This document shows, piece by piece, positions 18,667-28,383 of a stretch of 64,000 bases of DNA. The DNA is from Paraburkholderia sabiae (GTDB lineage: Bacteria > Pseudomonadota > Gammaproteobacteria > Burkholderiales > Burkholderiaceae), in assembly GCF_030412785.1 (NCBI RefSeq), contig NZ_CP125298.1:310001-374000 (forward strand), written 5' to 3'. The position numbers and the translations under genes were made by a program. The notes under the pieces are model-generated. The model did not search any database. It was not told the DNA's origin and saw only the letters and a list, made by a program, of their open reading frames with translations. Every line of letters starts with the position of its first letter. Within the stretch, counting starts at the first letter, position 1.

Positions 18667-19404
18667 TCACTGCGTGAAAGTCATAGTCTGCGGCGGATAA
18701 CCGTTGCTTTGCAGATAGCTCAGTCCAACCTGCGCGGCAATGTTGATGGCGTCGCTGAGGCAGCTTTTTCCAATCGCAGATGACATCTGGCTGGCTTGAA
18801 AGCCTTTACCTTGAAGGAAGCTCAATGCAACGGAAATGGCCAAATGAAAAACATCGCCAAGCCAGCCCTTGGCGCCGACCGATATCGTGCTGGGAGTTTG
18901 ATACCCCTTGCTTGCTATGAATGCATGCGCTACCTCGCCGGCGGTAGAGATTGCATCGCTGATACTGTTCTTCCTGTACGTGGCCGACGCCTGGTTGAAC
19001 TGGTTATCCTTGTTCAGTAACGATATCACCGTGGGAATGGCCACGCTCATCCCCAAGCGCAACCAGTCGTTGTCGATGGGTAACCCCGTAGGTTCGGCTG
19101 AGTGCTGTCGACTCCAATGATCTTCCGCGTTCACGGCCTGCATCCCCGAGAGGGGAGTGCCGTTACCGACTTGTGGGGCCGATTGCCAATACCCCGGATG
19201 CGGCATCGCCGCCGCTATGGCGCCAATGTCGGTGTGCGACAACCTATCCTCTGCGTTCGTGGTCTGCATCCCCGAAAGGGGAGCACTGCTACCGCCGACT
19301 CCTGGGGCAGACTGCCAATAGCCGGTATGCGGCATCGCCGCCGCTGATATGGCGTCAGTTTCGGTGGGCGACAACTCGATCGATGGTTTTGACGTTGGGA
19401 ACAT
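18667..19404 (-). CDS. Orphan repeat protein, partner of caspase-like gene
   Basis: I do not recognise a family for this 245-residue product. The N-terminal half has two ~34-residue repeats (about 19-53 and 62-95) with the shared core MPHxGYWQSAPxVG and PLSGMQxxNAED. The C-terminal half has three ~34-residue units (about 142-170, 176-204, 210-238) sharing a DAIxIAxxVxxSFLQxKGYQ-like pattern, predicted amphipathic helices ending in KGY, KGF or NGY. A further hydrophobic helix lies at 117-130 (LGMSVAIPTVISLL). It starts 82 bp downstream of the caspase-like gene on the same strand, so the two are likely one operon. It may be a substrate or effector of the protease; that is inference. No signal peptide. 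Confidence 0.7.
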   Translation of the reverse strand: MFPTSKPSIELSPTETDAISAAAMPHTGYWQSAPGVGGSSAPLSGMQTTNAEDRLSHTDIGAIAAAMPHPGYWQSAPQVGNGTPLSGMQAVNAEDHWSRQHSAEPTGLPIDNDWLRLGMSVAIPTVISLLNKDNQFNQASATYRKNSISDAISTAGEVAHAFIASKGYQTPSTISVGAKGWLGDVFHLAISVALSFLQGKGFQASQMSSAIGKSCLSDAINIAAQVGLSYLQSNGYPPQTMTFTQ

Positions 19405-19486
19405 GATTCGGTCCGGTGTGTGATCTGTTCAAGATAAGCCCGTTTTTCAACAGGTCCCATATTGCTTTTAACGCACCGTGCGTGTG

Positions 19487-20371
19487 CTACAGCACAGTGC
19501 TTGCCGCTTTGAAAGTGAGAAAGCCCCTATCTGCAAGGTTAGGCGGGGCCACCGGCTCCTTGACGATGGGGGTCTGTTCGATCCCGGCCTGACGCAGCTT
19601 CTCACCGGTCGCCTCGATCAACTGTGCAGACGTGCAATCGGTGCCCAGCAAGCGGACCGAATCGAGCAACGAGAAAGTGAAAGCTGACAGACCATTGGTT
19701 GACGGGAGGGACGACACCGCTTGTTGATCTGAAAGGCATGCCGAGATAAGGAGGGCTTTCGAATCCGAACTTTCCAACGTGACTTTCTCAAAATTACCAA
19801 CTTCCGCGTTGCCCCAGAGTCCGTTTGTGACAGTATCCTCGGTAACTTGAATGGGAGGCGGCGTAATATTGCCGAACGGAATGTGAGCAACCGAAGCCGG
19901 AACGATTGCGGTGTCGTGCGGATGCCAACATTTGGTTCGAAGTGTCTGCATATTGCCTTCTAGGTCGACCCAGGATTTCAACATTCCACCCGAGAAGCAC
20001 GAGTCCAACACAATAGTAAGCATGCCTGCCGGAACATCCCTGGTCAATTCTGCTAGTTCATAGTCAAAAAAGAATTCCCCATCATGAGAAACAAGTACCT
20101 CCCTATGAGTATTGTCGACTGCCAGTCTGTATCCATGTCCCGAAAAAAACAAGACGAGACGGTCGCCAAGTGAGACACTCGACACTAGTGCATTGATGTT
20201 GTCGATGAGATTCTTCTTTGTGGCTCCGTCATCCTTCAATACTTGAATTTCTGTGAACCCATATCCGTTCTCAAGCATCTTAGCGAACTCTTCTGCATCT
20301 CGATCGCAGCTTGGCAACTGATTGGGAGATGGATAGTTACTTATTCCTACCACTAACGCGCGGTTAGCCAT
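19487..20371 (-). CDS. Caspase-like (C14) protease, orthocaspase
   Basis: 294-residue caspase-fold protein. I chose the ATG at 20371 (MANRALVVGISNYPSP) because GGAGG precedes it and the caspase fold begins there; the longer open frame upstream is IS66 debris. Diagnostic motifs are VLFFSGHGYR with catalytic His79, and IVLDSCFSGG with Cys125. Early residues GISNYPS and CDRDAEEF match the first strand and helix. The C-terminal ~130 residues end in an AFTFSLLDSVRLLG segment. Such proteases usually cleave after basic residues and act in regulated killing or defence modules. GC content is lower than in flanking IS genes, suggesting a separate origin. Confidence 0.88.
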   Translation of the reverse strand: MANRALVVGISNYPSPNQLPSCDRDAEEFAKMLENGYGFTEIQVLKDDGATKKNLIDNINALVSSVSLGDRLVLFFSGHGYRLAVDNTHREVLVSHDGEFFFDYELAELTRDVPAGMLTIVLDSCFSGGMLKSWVDLEGNMQTLRTKCWHPHDTAIVPASVAHIPFGNITPPPIQVTEDTVTNGLWGNAEVGNFEKVTLESSDSKALLISACLSDQQAVSSLPSTNGLSAFTFSLLDSVRLLGTDCTSAQLIEATGEKLRQAGIEQTPIVKEPVAPPNLADRGFLTFKAASTVL

Positions 20372-20384
20372 GCATACCTCCAAT

Positions 20385-20870
20385 GGAAAGGATCTCTTTT
20401 CCTTTTCGGGATCGAGCATTTGTAGCGGGATCGCATCGGCATGCAGCACTTCGTGCCGCGAGATGTCCTCCCGCGCATTGACCAGCGGCTGCAACCGCAC
20501 GGCGGATACGCAGACCCGGAGGGTCGGTCGCGAGATCGCCAGACAGGGGGGCCTGCAGATTGCGTCCGGCCGGCAACGTTGCAGGTGCTTTCCATCTTTG
20601 GAGAACTGCCTTAAGGGCCAGCTGGTCGGCGGTGGGACGAGACGTGCGGCGGCAGCGGCGCAGGAATAAGCATCTTGTGCGCCTTGGAGGCCCACTCTCT
20701 GTGGATATGCAGTTCGGCCATGAACACTCTCGGCGTATAGTTCAGCTTCTCAGTGACGTCTTCGGTGACACGAACTCGCCGACAGCCGGATTGGCACGTC
20801 CCGGCATCTGCCTCATGATGAATGTCGGTTTCCTTGACGCCGAGGTTACACATGGTTGGGAAGGGCGGGC
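20385..20870 (-). pseudogene. IS66-family TnpC transposase remnant
   Basis: Three frames together give an IS66 TnpC middle section: CRRVRVTEDVTEKLNYTPRV (zinc-finger to VSEKL region), AELHIHREWASKAHKML, then after frameshifts LQPLVNAREDISRHEVLHAD and PLQMLDPEKEK. The last stretch precedes the DDE aspartate region of TnpC. It stops exactly where the caspase-like gene's leader begins, so the caspase unit was brought in next to, or into, this IS. Confidence 0.7.
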
Positions 20871-21289
20871 GACAAACCTTGATTCGCTGGTCAGGTAACC
20901 CACATCTCGGCCCGGATGGGGACGAAGCGCGGCCGAGGTATCTCAGCGGAACGCGACTCGTTTGCGATGGTCTAGCATGCGTTCGCGCTCCGCGATGCCT
21001 AACAGATTCGCCAGCATGGCGCGCTCGTCTCCATGTTGGACGCCGCAGACAGTCACACTCTCGCGGGCCTTCCAGCATCGTAGCCTGCACATGGTTGCCG
21101 CTGCTGCCTTGCGGAGCTCGGGCACCGGTGCATCGGCGCGCCAACAGTTTCGATATGGCGGTCCATTGTTGGCATTCTTCCCGGCCGTTCATGCGTCCTC
21201 GTCCTAGTCATCATCAATCAATAGCGCAGCGGCTGAAGCCAAGGCCGTTTCTTCTGTGTAGCTGGGCTCAAGTCGTTTTATGCGCTCCC
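20871..21289. other. Unassigned region upstream of IS66 remnant
   Basis: Several short open frames on both strands, none with a recognisable domain. The minus-strand frame 20943-21125 ends MLANLLGIAERERMLDHRKR and might be a small gene, but has no supporting context. Confidence 0.3.
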
Positions 21290-21498
21290 GGGCAGCCTTT
21301 GTATCGGTACGAGCAGCACACATCTATGCTGCTTTGGTGAGGGGCAAGTCACAGCGACTGTGTGCAGACCCAGTGTCAACCAGCTCTTTGAACAACATGC
21401 TGCCTCACTACTGCAGGACTCGCCCAGAGGGCAGCGAAATAAATTTGCGCTTGACGAATATCGACGTGCCATCATTTGGCAGCGACATGCCCCACTTC
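21290..21498 (+). repeat. Diverged repeat of unknown coding remnant, copy 1
   Basis: In one frame this reads GEGQVTATVCRPSVNQLFEQ, then HAASLLQDSPRGQRNKFAL and IIWQRHAPLLAGC before a stop. About 140 bp matches 26040-26200 with many substitutions, preserving QxTAxV, EHxAxLLQDxP and GxQRN. It looks like the C-terminal end of an unidentified protein family present twice in the window. Confidence 0.5.
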
Positions 21499-21590
21499 TA
21501 GCAGGCTGTTGAAATACCTCGCGCGCACGTCATCCGCGCGGAAGGGGTAAACGTTGAAATGAAGAATCGAACAACACTGAGACTGAAGCG

Positions 21591-21893
21591 ATGCGCGGAG
21601 CGGACGGCTATACAGAGTCGATGTTCACGATGTCCAGGCTCGATGACTGCGTTCCGGCCAATCACCCGTTGCGACCGATTCGGCTGTGGTCGAACGAAGC
21701 GCTCACTCACATGGACTCGGTCTTTTCGCGCATGTACGAGAGCGACGCGAAGGGCGGACGCCCAAGTATCGCGCCGGAGAAGCTGATTCGCGCACTGCTG
21801 TTGCAAGTGCTGTATTCGATTGGCAGCGAACGCATGCTGATGGAGCAAATCTCCTACAACATGCTGTTTCGCTGGTTCGTCGGACTGGCGATG
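21591..21893 (+). pseudogene. IS5-family transposase, N-terminal part
   Basis: MRGADGYTESMFTMSRLDDC, then RPSIAPEKLIRALLLQVLY and MLFRWFVGLAM. This is the same type as the intact transposase at 12975-14090. It stops at the residue equivalent to ~102, where minus-strand IS110 sequence begins. Confidence 0.85.
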
Positions 21894-22432
21894 CCGCGCT
21901 TCGATATGCCATGCAAAATAATCTTTTCACCTGAGCCCGTCTGTGCGGGCACGAGCCCGGCCCACGCAGCGAACTCTCGGCCTGAACGGAATGCCTTCGG
22001 ATCCACCATCATCGCGACTGCCGCTGTTGCTGTTAGCAAGCCCACGCCTGGGATTTCGCCGATGGCCTTAACCGCTTTGTCTTCTTTCTTCCACTCCCGC
22101 ATCCGGCGCTCGATCTGCGCTACCTGTTCGTCGAGTTTCGTTAAAGTCCATTGTTCACGCAACGTGTCGATCACGACTGCGGGCAGTCGCTCGGCAACCC
22201 GTTCCAGCACTTCCGGAATCGCCTTGTCGAGGGCTACACGACTCTTGCCTATAACTTCGCCGTACTCCGTCAGCAGTCCACGCAAGTTGTTGATCTGCAT
22301 TGTGCGAAACTTGATGAGTTGCCGGCGCATCCAGTGCAGCGCCAACATCGCCTGCTGCGTCTCCGTCTTCACCGCTACCGGCTTGCCTGGTTGCTGCACG
22401 GCCAGCCAGATCGCGTGTGCATCGGCCGCATC
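21894..22432 (-). pseudogene. IS110-family transposase, C-terminal part
   Basis: The minus strand reads QQPGKPVAVKTETQQAMLAL, MQINNLRGLLTEYGEV, EIPGVGLLTATAAVAMM and FAAWAGLVPAQTGSGEK, then stops at HGISKRG. The N-terminal part of the same gene is at 23780-24046; the gap is another IS110 inserted in it. The last ~70 residues are missing where it joins the IS5 fragment. Confidence 0.8.
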
Positions 22433-22439
22433 TCAATGG

Positions 22440-23779
22440 GATGGTCCTCCCCACCTAACAGTGGGTTACGCTGTATCGGCACCATCAACCGGAGGCAATG
22501 CCATGCAAGACGTGACAGTCATCGGAATCGATCTCGGCAAGCGTTCGTTTCATCTGCACGGCCAGGACAAATCTGGCAGGGCGGTGTTTCGCAAGAAGGT
22601 GTCGCGACAGCAGCTGATCGAGTTTCTAAGTAACTTTCACGCCTGCACGGTAGTCATGGAAGCGTGTGCCGGTGCCCACTTCATGGCACGCAAGCTTGCA
22701 ATCTTCGGGCATCAAATCAAGCTCATCTCTCCGCATTCGTCCGCCCGTTCGTAAAATCAAACAAGAACGACTTTGTTGACGCCGAGGCCTGCGAAGCTGC
22801 CTCGCGGCCAGCCATGCGATTTGTGACGCCAAAGACCGAATCGCAACGGACGCTGTCCGCGCTACACCGGGTACGCGATGCACTGCTTCGCGATCGCGTA
22901 TGCACAACGAACCAGTTACATGCCTTCCTGCTTGAGTTCGGTATCACCCTGCCGATTGGCAATGCCGTCATCAGGCGGCTGCCGGCCCTGCTTGCTGAAC
23001 ACTCATTGCCACCGCGTCTGGTTACCATTCTCGAACGCTTGCATGCCCACTACGAGTATCTTGCGCAGCAGATCGCGGAACTCGACAAAGAAATCGCACA
23101 GCAACTCGCCGACGATGAACTCGGTCGACGCCTGTTGACGATCCCTGGGGTCGGCCCGATTACTGCCAGCGTTTTGACAGCGGAGATGGGCGATGGCAAA
23201 CAATACGCCCGCAGCCGTGATTTTGCCGCTTCGATTGGGCTGGTCCCGCGCCAATACAGCACAGGGGGGCGGGCAAACCTCCTGGGCATCAGTAAGCGGG
23301 GAGACAAGAATCTTCGCCGGCTGCTGGTCCAATGCGCACGAGTGTTCATGCAGCGACTCGATAAAAATTCGGGACCATTGGTCACCTGGACAAGACAAAT
23401 GCTCACGCGACGACACTCCAATGTGGTGGCCTGCGCATTGGCTAACAAATTCGCGCGGATCGCGTGGGCGATTGCCGCGCGCAAAACCAGCTTCAACGCT
23501 GGAGTCCTGGGCACACCGCTGTAACGAGGTCTCGATAGAGACGCACCCAATAATCCCAACTGGTTTTGCGACCGCTGACACCTGATGACGTGAACGGCAC
23601 AGTGGCCCGACGAGGAACCTGAAACAAGAATGGGCTTATACAAAGCCGCCATCGTTCTGAGGTTCGTCGGGCGCGACTCTCATCGTGGCGCGGGGAATAA
23701 TCCCCACCGAGACGCCGAATAGACTCACGCAAGCCAACCACAGCATCAGAAATCAGTGTTGCAAAAACGGGGAGGACCA
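22440..23779 (+). mobile_element. IS110/IS1111-type element inserted in another IS110
   Basis: It interrupts the minus-strand IS110 (halves at 21894-22432 and 23780-24046). ATGGTCCTCCCC near 22441 and its complement GGGGAGGACCAT near 23770 form short inverted ends, as in the IS1111 subgroup. It carries one transposase frame (22503-23524) and about 250 bp of downstream non-coding DNA. Confidence 0.65.
22503..23524 (+). pseudogene. IS110-family transposase, frameshifted
   Basis: Starts MQDVTVIGIDLGKRSFHLHG and keeps MEACAGAHFMARKL. A 1-nt loss near 22735 throws the frame at ISPH(F)VRPFVKSNKND, and the next frame runs intact to 23524. A second in-frame loss turns DAEAICEA into DAEACEA. The C-terminal part (IPGVGPITASVLTAEMG, IGLVPRQYSTGGRANLLG) is undamaged. 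Confidence 0.85.
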
Positions 23780-24046
23780 TAGATTCTTGTTGCGAATGTT
23801 GAACGCCTTGGCAAATTCCGCTGGTATCAGTTTTACCTCGTGCCCCATCTTTTCAAGCTGCCTAGCCCAATGATGCGCACCGCTGCACGCCTCCATCCCG
23901 ATGAGGCACGGCGCACGGTTTGCGAAGTGCTCAAGGAACTTCGCACGTTTGATCGGCTTGTTCACGATCTCTGCAGTTTCCGGATCAACGTAATGCACCT
24001 GTAAAACCGACTTGGCGATGTCTACGCCCACTGCCATACTGTTCAT
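23780..24046 (-). pseudogene. IS110-family transposase, N-terminal part
   Basis: The ATG at 24046 opens MNSMAVGVDIAKSVLQVHYV and continues through MEACSGAHHWARQLEKMGH to AFNIRNKN, the point of insertion of the plus-strand IS110. It continues at 22432 on the far side. Confidence 0.8.
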
Positions 24047-24159
24047 CGTGGATCCACCGGTTGCCGTGAAATGCATGCATTTTCCACCTGGGCACATCGA
24101 TGCCGTTGGCCCGTGAGGATCCACCTTCCTTTGCTCTCATGTCCGCGGGCGGGACGCGT

Positions 24160-24372
24160 TCATTTCATTCAGGGATGTCAATACACGTCCATTGCATTCG
24201 GACGGCGCTGCCGCGAAACCGGCGTGCAGCCGTCGATGGGCACGGCCGGCGACGCGTACGACAACGCGATGTGCGAATCGTTCTTCGGCACGCTTGAAGC
24301 GGAGCTACTCTCCAGAGAACACCTTGCGACCCACGAACAGGCCTGGCAGCGCATCTTCTGGTTCCTGGAATT
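24160..24372 (+). pseudogene. IS3-family OrfB, C-terminal fragment
   Basis: Reads QYTSIAFGRRCRETGVQPSM, GDAYDNAMCESFFGTLEAEL and LATHEQAWQRIFWFLE, which includes the catalytic E of the DDE triad. It has neither start nor true end and is wedged between IS110 and IS5 fragments. Confidence 0.75.
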
Positions 24373-24424
24373 GGGTAGCTCCGTGCTCTTTCGGCCACGG
24401 AGCCCCCGAAGAACCGTACGTGCG

Positions 24425-24620
24425 AGTTTGTGGGCCGGCTATGCCGTCAGTCAGCGCAAGCGCAAATGCATTGAGCAGGTCTTTGGGCTGGAGCAAGACG
24501 GTTGGCAGCATTCGGCAGGCGATGTTTCGGGGCCTGCAACGAGTTGACCAGCTCTTCCTGTTGACTCAGGCGGCCTACAACCTGACTCGCATGCGCACGC
24601 TCGCCGCGAAAGCGGCATAG
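24425..24620 (+). pseudogene. IS5-family transposase, C-terminal part
   Basis: With one frameshift near 24480 it reads AGYAVSQRKRKCIEQVFG, then WSKTVGSIRQAMFRGLQRVD and LLTQAAYNLTRMRTL. It holds the catalytic E and the conserved tail of the transposase that begins at 21591. Confidence 0.75.
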
Positions 24621-24758
24621 GAGCGACAGGCAGCGAGGAAATGGCATTGTGTCCACCTGAATGAGAGGCTTCGAGCATTAAATCGGCATCAACCAAACCG
24701 GCCAGCGACTCAATTAAACAGAGTGCTCAACGCCGGCGAGGTGTTTTTCAACAGCCTG

Positions 24759-25520
24759 TTAGACGTTCACATTTACGACCGGTCCAAATATGCAGGCAAG
24801 TGACGCAAACACGAAATAGCTGTCGGCGAGCTTGTCATATCGAGTGGATACACGGCGAAAATGTTTGATGCGATTGAAGAAACGCTCGACCAGATTGCGC
24901 GTACGGTACAGCCCAGTCGTAGCGGCGCTTTGTCTTGCGATTCGAACGTGGCGGGATGACAACCTTCGCGTGGGTAGCCCGAATGGCTTGCACGAAGGCG
25001 TCCGGGTCATAGCCCTTGTCTGCGATAACCGCTCCCGTGCGCAAATGCTCAACCAGTTGTAGCGCACACGAGATGTCGGCGACCTGCCCTTCAGTGACGA
25101 TCAGGCGCAACGGACGCCCCGTCGAATCGATCGCCAGATGCAGCTTGGTGCCCAGTCCACCTCGGGAACGACCGAGAGCTTGCGGCCCACTTTTTTTGTA
25201 GCTCCGGCTGAATGCTGGTGTGCGCGAACGATCGTCGAATCGACCATGACGTGCTCGATTTCCGTGTGGCCTGCCAGTGCATTCACCACCCGTTGTCATA
25301 CGCCCTTGCTTCGCCAGCGTGAGAAGCGGATGTACACCGTATGCCATCTACCGAACTCTGCAGCCAAGTCGCGCCATGGGCTGCCGGTGCGGCCTATCCA
25401 CAGCACCGCTTCGAGAAACCAGCGATTGTTGGATGCCGTTCGGCCGCGATCGCCTTCCTTGCCAGGCAGGATGTCCCGGATCTTCTTCCATACTTCATCG
25501 CTCAGTAACGTTCGCGCCAT
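24759..25520 (-). pseudogene. IS5-family (IS427-like) transposase, multiple frameshifts
   Basis: Starts at the ATG at 25520, MARTLLSDEVWKKIRDILPG. The N-terminal frame ends near 25300 (FGRWHTVYIRFSRW). VMVDSTIVRAHQHSAGA (first D) and LGTKLHLAIDSTGRPLRL to VIADKGYDPDAF (second D) lie in two other frames, and RNLVERFFNRIKHFRR (E) in yet another. One slip could be the -1 frameshift normal for IS427, but at least two more are needed. Confidence 0.75.
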
Positions 25521-25578
25521 CCTGTCTCGCTGTACAAAAGACAGGATGTAAGCACATTTCAGCAAATGTAAATAGACC

Positions 25579-26022
25579 CTAATCAGGGTTCTCGTATCCA
25601 TTCCAAAACTGCGCGGCAGCGGCGGCCATGGCTTTATCTTTTTTGCGTAGATCACGCTCGAGCACCTTGATGCGGAGCCGAGTAGCCTTTGCCTCACCTC
25701 GTTTGACCTGTCCAAAGGCTCGCAGCCCGTCCCTGGCAGCAGTAGTCCAACAATCGAAGTCCATCAAACTCGCATTTTGTTTCGCCAACCACGCGGTCCT
25801 CTCCTTTATGTCGCTGTACAGCATCCCCCCAGACACCACCTCAAGCATTTGCCGCGGTGTCCATCCCAGCGCACGCGCGCTCTTGGCCATCGCTTGCGCG
25901 CGCCACATCTCAAGTGTGTGCACTGGCACACCCGTTTGCGTTGAAACCGTTTCCAACGTTTCATTCGACGAGATTATTCGGCTTGTTATCTGGTCCTTGA
26001 CGTCTTGATTATAAGGCGGCAC
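25579..26022 (-). CDS. IS3-type OrfA-like protein
   Basis: 147 residues starting MPPYNQDVKDQITSRIISSN, with an HTH (VSTQTGVPVHTLEMWRAQ) and a basic coiled stretch (KATRLRIKVLERDLRKKDKA) ending AAAAAQF. The arrangement matches large OrfA proteins of one IS3 group, where 'IKELERDLLRKDKALAE' precedes the OrfB join. No OrfB follows, so it is a single remaining gene or a fragment. Confidence 0.6.
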   Translation of the reverse strand: MPPYNQDVKDQITSRIISSNETLETVSTQTGVPVHTLEMWRAQAMAKSARALGWTPRQMLEVVSGGMLYSDIKERTAWLAKQNASLMDFDCWTTAARDGLRAFGQVKRGEAKATRLRIKVLERDLRKKDKAMAAAAAQFWNGYENPD

Positions 26023-26521
26023 CTTTATCTCTCATTGCCCCCACGGTTCAAATACTATCGGACCACATCCATGTCGCTTTTGTGGGGGGGCAACCCACAG
26101 CGATTGTAAGAATGCAGCGCCGGTGATAACCAGATTGTTGTAGAACATGGTGCCCCATTGTTACAGGACTTGCCCGGAGTACAGCGAAATGATCAGTGCC
26201 GAAGCGAACTGCTGTCCGCACCTGTTTCCTCGCTTCGAGACGGCTGTACTACGCGAGCCGATCCGTACTAGACACAGGAGCGTAAGAGACGGTTTCATAA
26301 AGACTGCTGAACGCGTTGAAGAGTGTTCCATCAGATCAGGCAACAGCCGAGCTTGATGAACGCTTCGTGAATGTCAGCGTGACCCTTCGCCGAAATACGC
26401 GGCAGGCGCGGGCGGCCTTTGAGTGGTCCTCGCCGTGTCTACGCCGACCGGGGTTACGACCACGACAAATACCGACGCGCTCTTCAGGAACGCAGTATTC
26501 CCACTAGCATCGCCCGGCGTG
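26023..26521 (+). other. Unknown coding remnant, copy 2, and spacer
   Basis: 26040-26200 is a diverged copy of 21290-21498; after frame correction it gives GGQPTAIVRMQRR and VVEHGAPLLQDLPGVQRND. Several stops show it is dead. The rest, to the IS3 end at 26522, has no recognised feature. Confidence 0.4.
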
Positions 26522-27108
<587 letters not shown>

Positions 27109-27215
27109 CTACCAGGTGGGTGACGCCGAAGAGGCGGACCCTCACGGGCCGACGGCATCAAAGTGCCCAAATGGAAGATCATTGAGGTCTTCACAGGCTA
27201 ACCGGAGGGTCCGAA

Positions 27216-27976
27216 ATGAAGTATACGACGGTCGGGGTGGACATCGCGAAGAACGTCTTCCAGCTTCACTGGGTGGATGCCGGCACGGGCGAGATTGTGA
27301 ACAAGCAACTGAAGCGCGCCGCATTCCTCGAGCATTTTGCGAATCGCGAGCCTTGCCTCATCGGAATGGAGGCCTGCGGCGGTGCCCAGCATTGGGCACG
27401 ACGATTGATGGAGATGGGCCATCAGGTCAAGCTGATGCCGGCGAAGTTCGTCAAGGCTTTCAATATCGGCAACAAGAACGATCCTGCAGATGCTCGTGCG
27501 ATCTGGATGGCCACGCAGATGCCGAGCAAGCCCGTCGCTGTCAAGACCGAAGCCCAGCAGGCTGTATTGGCGCTGCATCGGTTGCGGCAACAAAAGATCA
27601 AGTTCCGCACGATGCAGATGAACAGTCTGCGAGGCTTGCTAACAGAGTACGGCGAGGTGATGGCCAAGAGTCGCGCCGCGCTGGATAAAGCGATTCCCGG
27701 GGTGCTGGCGAGGCTGGCCGAGCGTCTACCGGCGATGCTGATTGACTCGTTACGCGAACTTTGGAATGACCTTGATCGACTCGACAAACAGATCGCTGAC
27801 ATTGAGCGACGTTTGCACACATGGATGAAAGAGGACAAGGCATGCAAGGCGATTGCCGCGATCCCCGGCGTTGGCCTGCTGACGGCGACGGCCACTGTCG
27901 CCACGATGGGTGACGCCAAGGCGTTCAGGTCCGGACCGGAGTTTGCCGCGTGGCTCGGTCTCGTACCAAAGCAGAT
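27216..27976 (+). pseudogene. IS110-family transposase, N-terminal part
   Basis: MKYTTVGVDIAKNVFQLHWV, MEACGGAQHWARRLMEMGH, IGNKNDPADARAIW and IPGVGLLTATATVATMG, up to WLGLVPKQ. An IS3 interrupts it here, and the gene resumes at 29317. Apart from that insertion the frame is intact, so excision would restore it. Confidence 0.88.
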
Positions 27977-28035
27977 TGAACCGCCCCGGAAATGTAGGAG
28001 ACTTCGGATCTTGGCTGTAACGGGAGATTTGAAGC

Positions 28036-28383
28036 ATGGAAAGCGAAGGCAAGACAAGGAAGCCCACCGGGACGCGATATTCGGATGAGGTCCGTGAGCG
28101 AGCGATCCGGATGGTGTTTGAGCACCAACACGAGTATCAAACGCAGGGGGCGGCGATCCGCTCGATCGCCTCGAAGATGGGGATGTCGCGCGAGACGCTT
28201 CGCAACTGGATCATTCAGGCTGAGCGCGACCGTGGCCAACGAGCGGGCGCGACAACTTCGGAGCTGGCGCGTCTGAAGGAACTGGAGCGCGAGAATCGTG
28301 AGCTGCGGACGGCCAACGAGATCCTGCGCAAGGCCTCCGCATATTTCGCGCAGGCGGAGCTCGACCGCCGATCGAAGCCATGA
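28036..28383 (+). CDS. IS3-family OrfA
   Basis: 115 residues with an N-terminal HTH (RYSDEVRERAIRMVFEHQ, IASKMGMSRETLRNWI) and a leucine heptad region (LKELERENRELRTANEIL), ending [12 protein letters not shown]. The stop overlaps the orfB ATG (ATGA at 28380), though the main product is expected from -1 frameshifting. Confidence 0.92.
   Translation: MESEGKTRKPTGTRYSDEVRERAIRMVFEHQHEYQTQGAAIRSIASKMGMSRETLRNWIIQAERDRGQRAGATTSELARLKELERENRELRTANEILRKASAYFAQAELDRRSKP

Larger units (their letters stand above)
21502..24758 (+). mobile_element. IS5-family element, broken by nested IS110 and IS3 DNA
   Basis: Inverted ends CAGGCTGTTGAAA (21502) and TTTCAACAGCCTG (ending 24758) enclose the N-terminal (21591-21893) and C-terminal (24425-24620) parts of one transposase. 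About 2.5 kb of other IS DNA lies between them. Confidence 0.75.

Noticed and set aside
18667..19404. Caspase partner as a bacterial gasdermin
   Set aside because: Length is similar and a caspase adjoins, but the internal repeat structure and lack of a gasdermin-like N-terminal pattern argue against it; kept as unknown.
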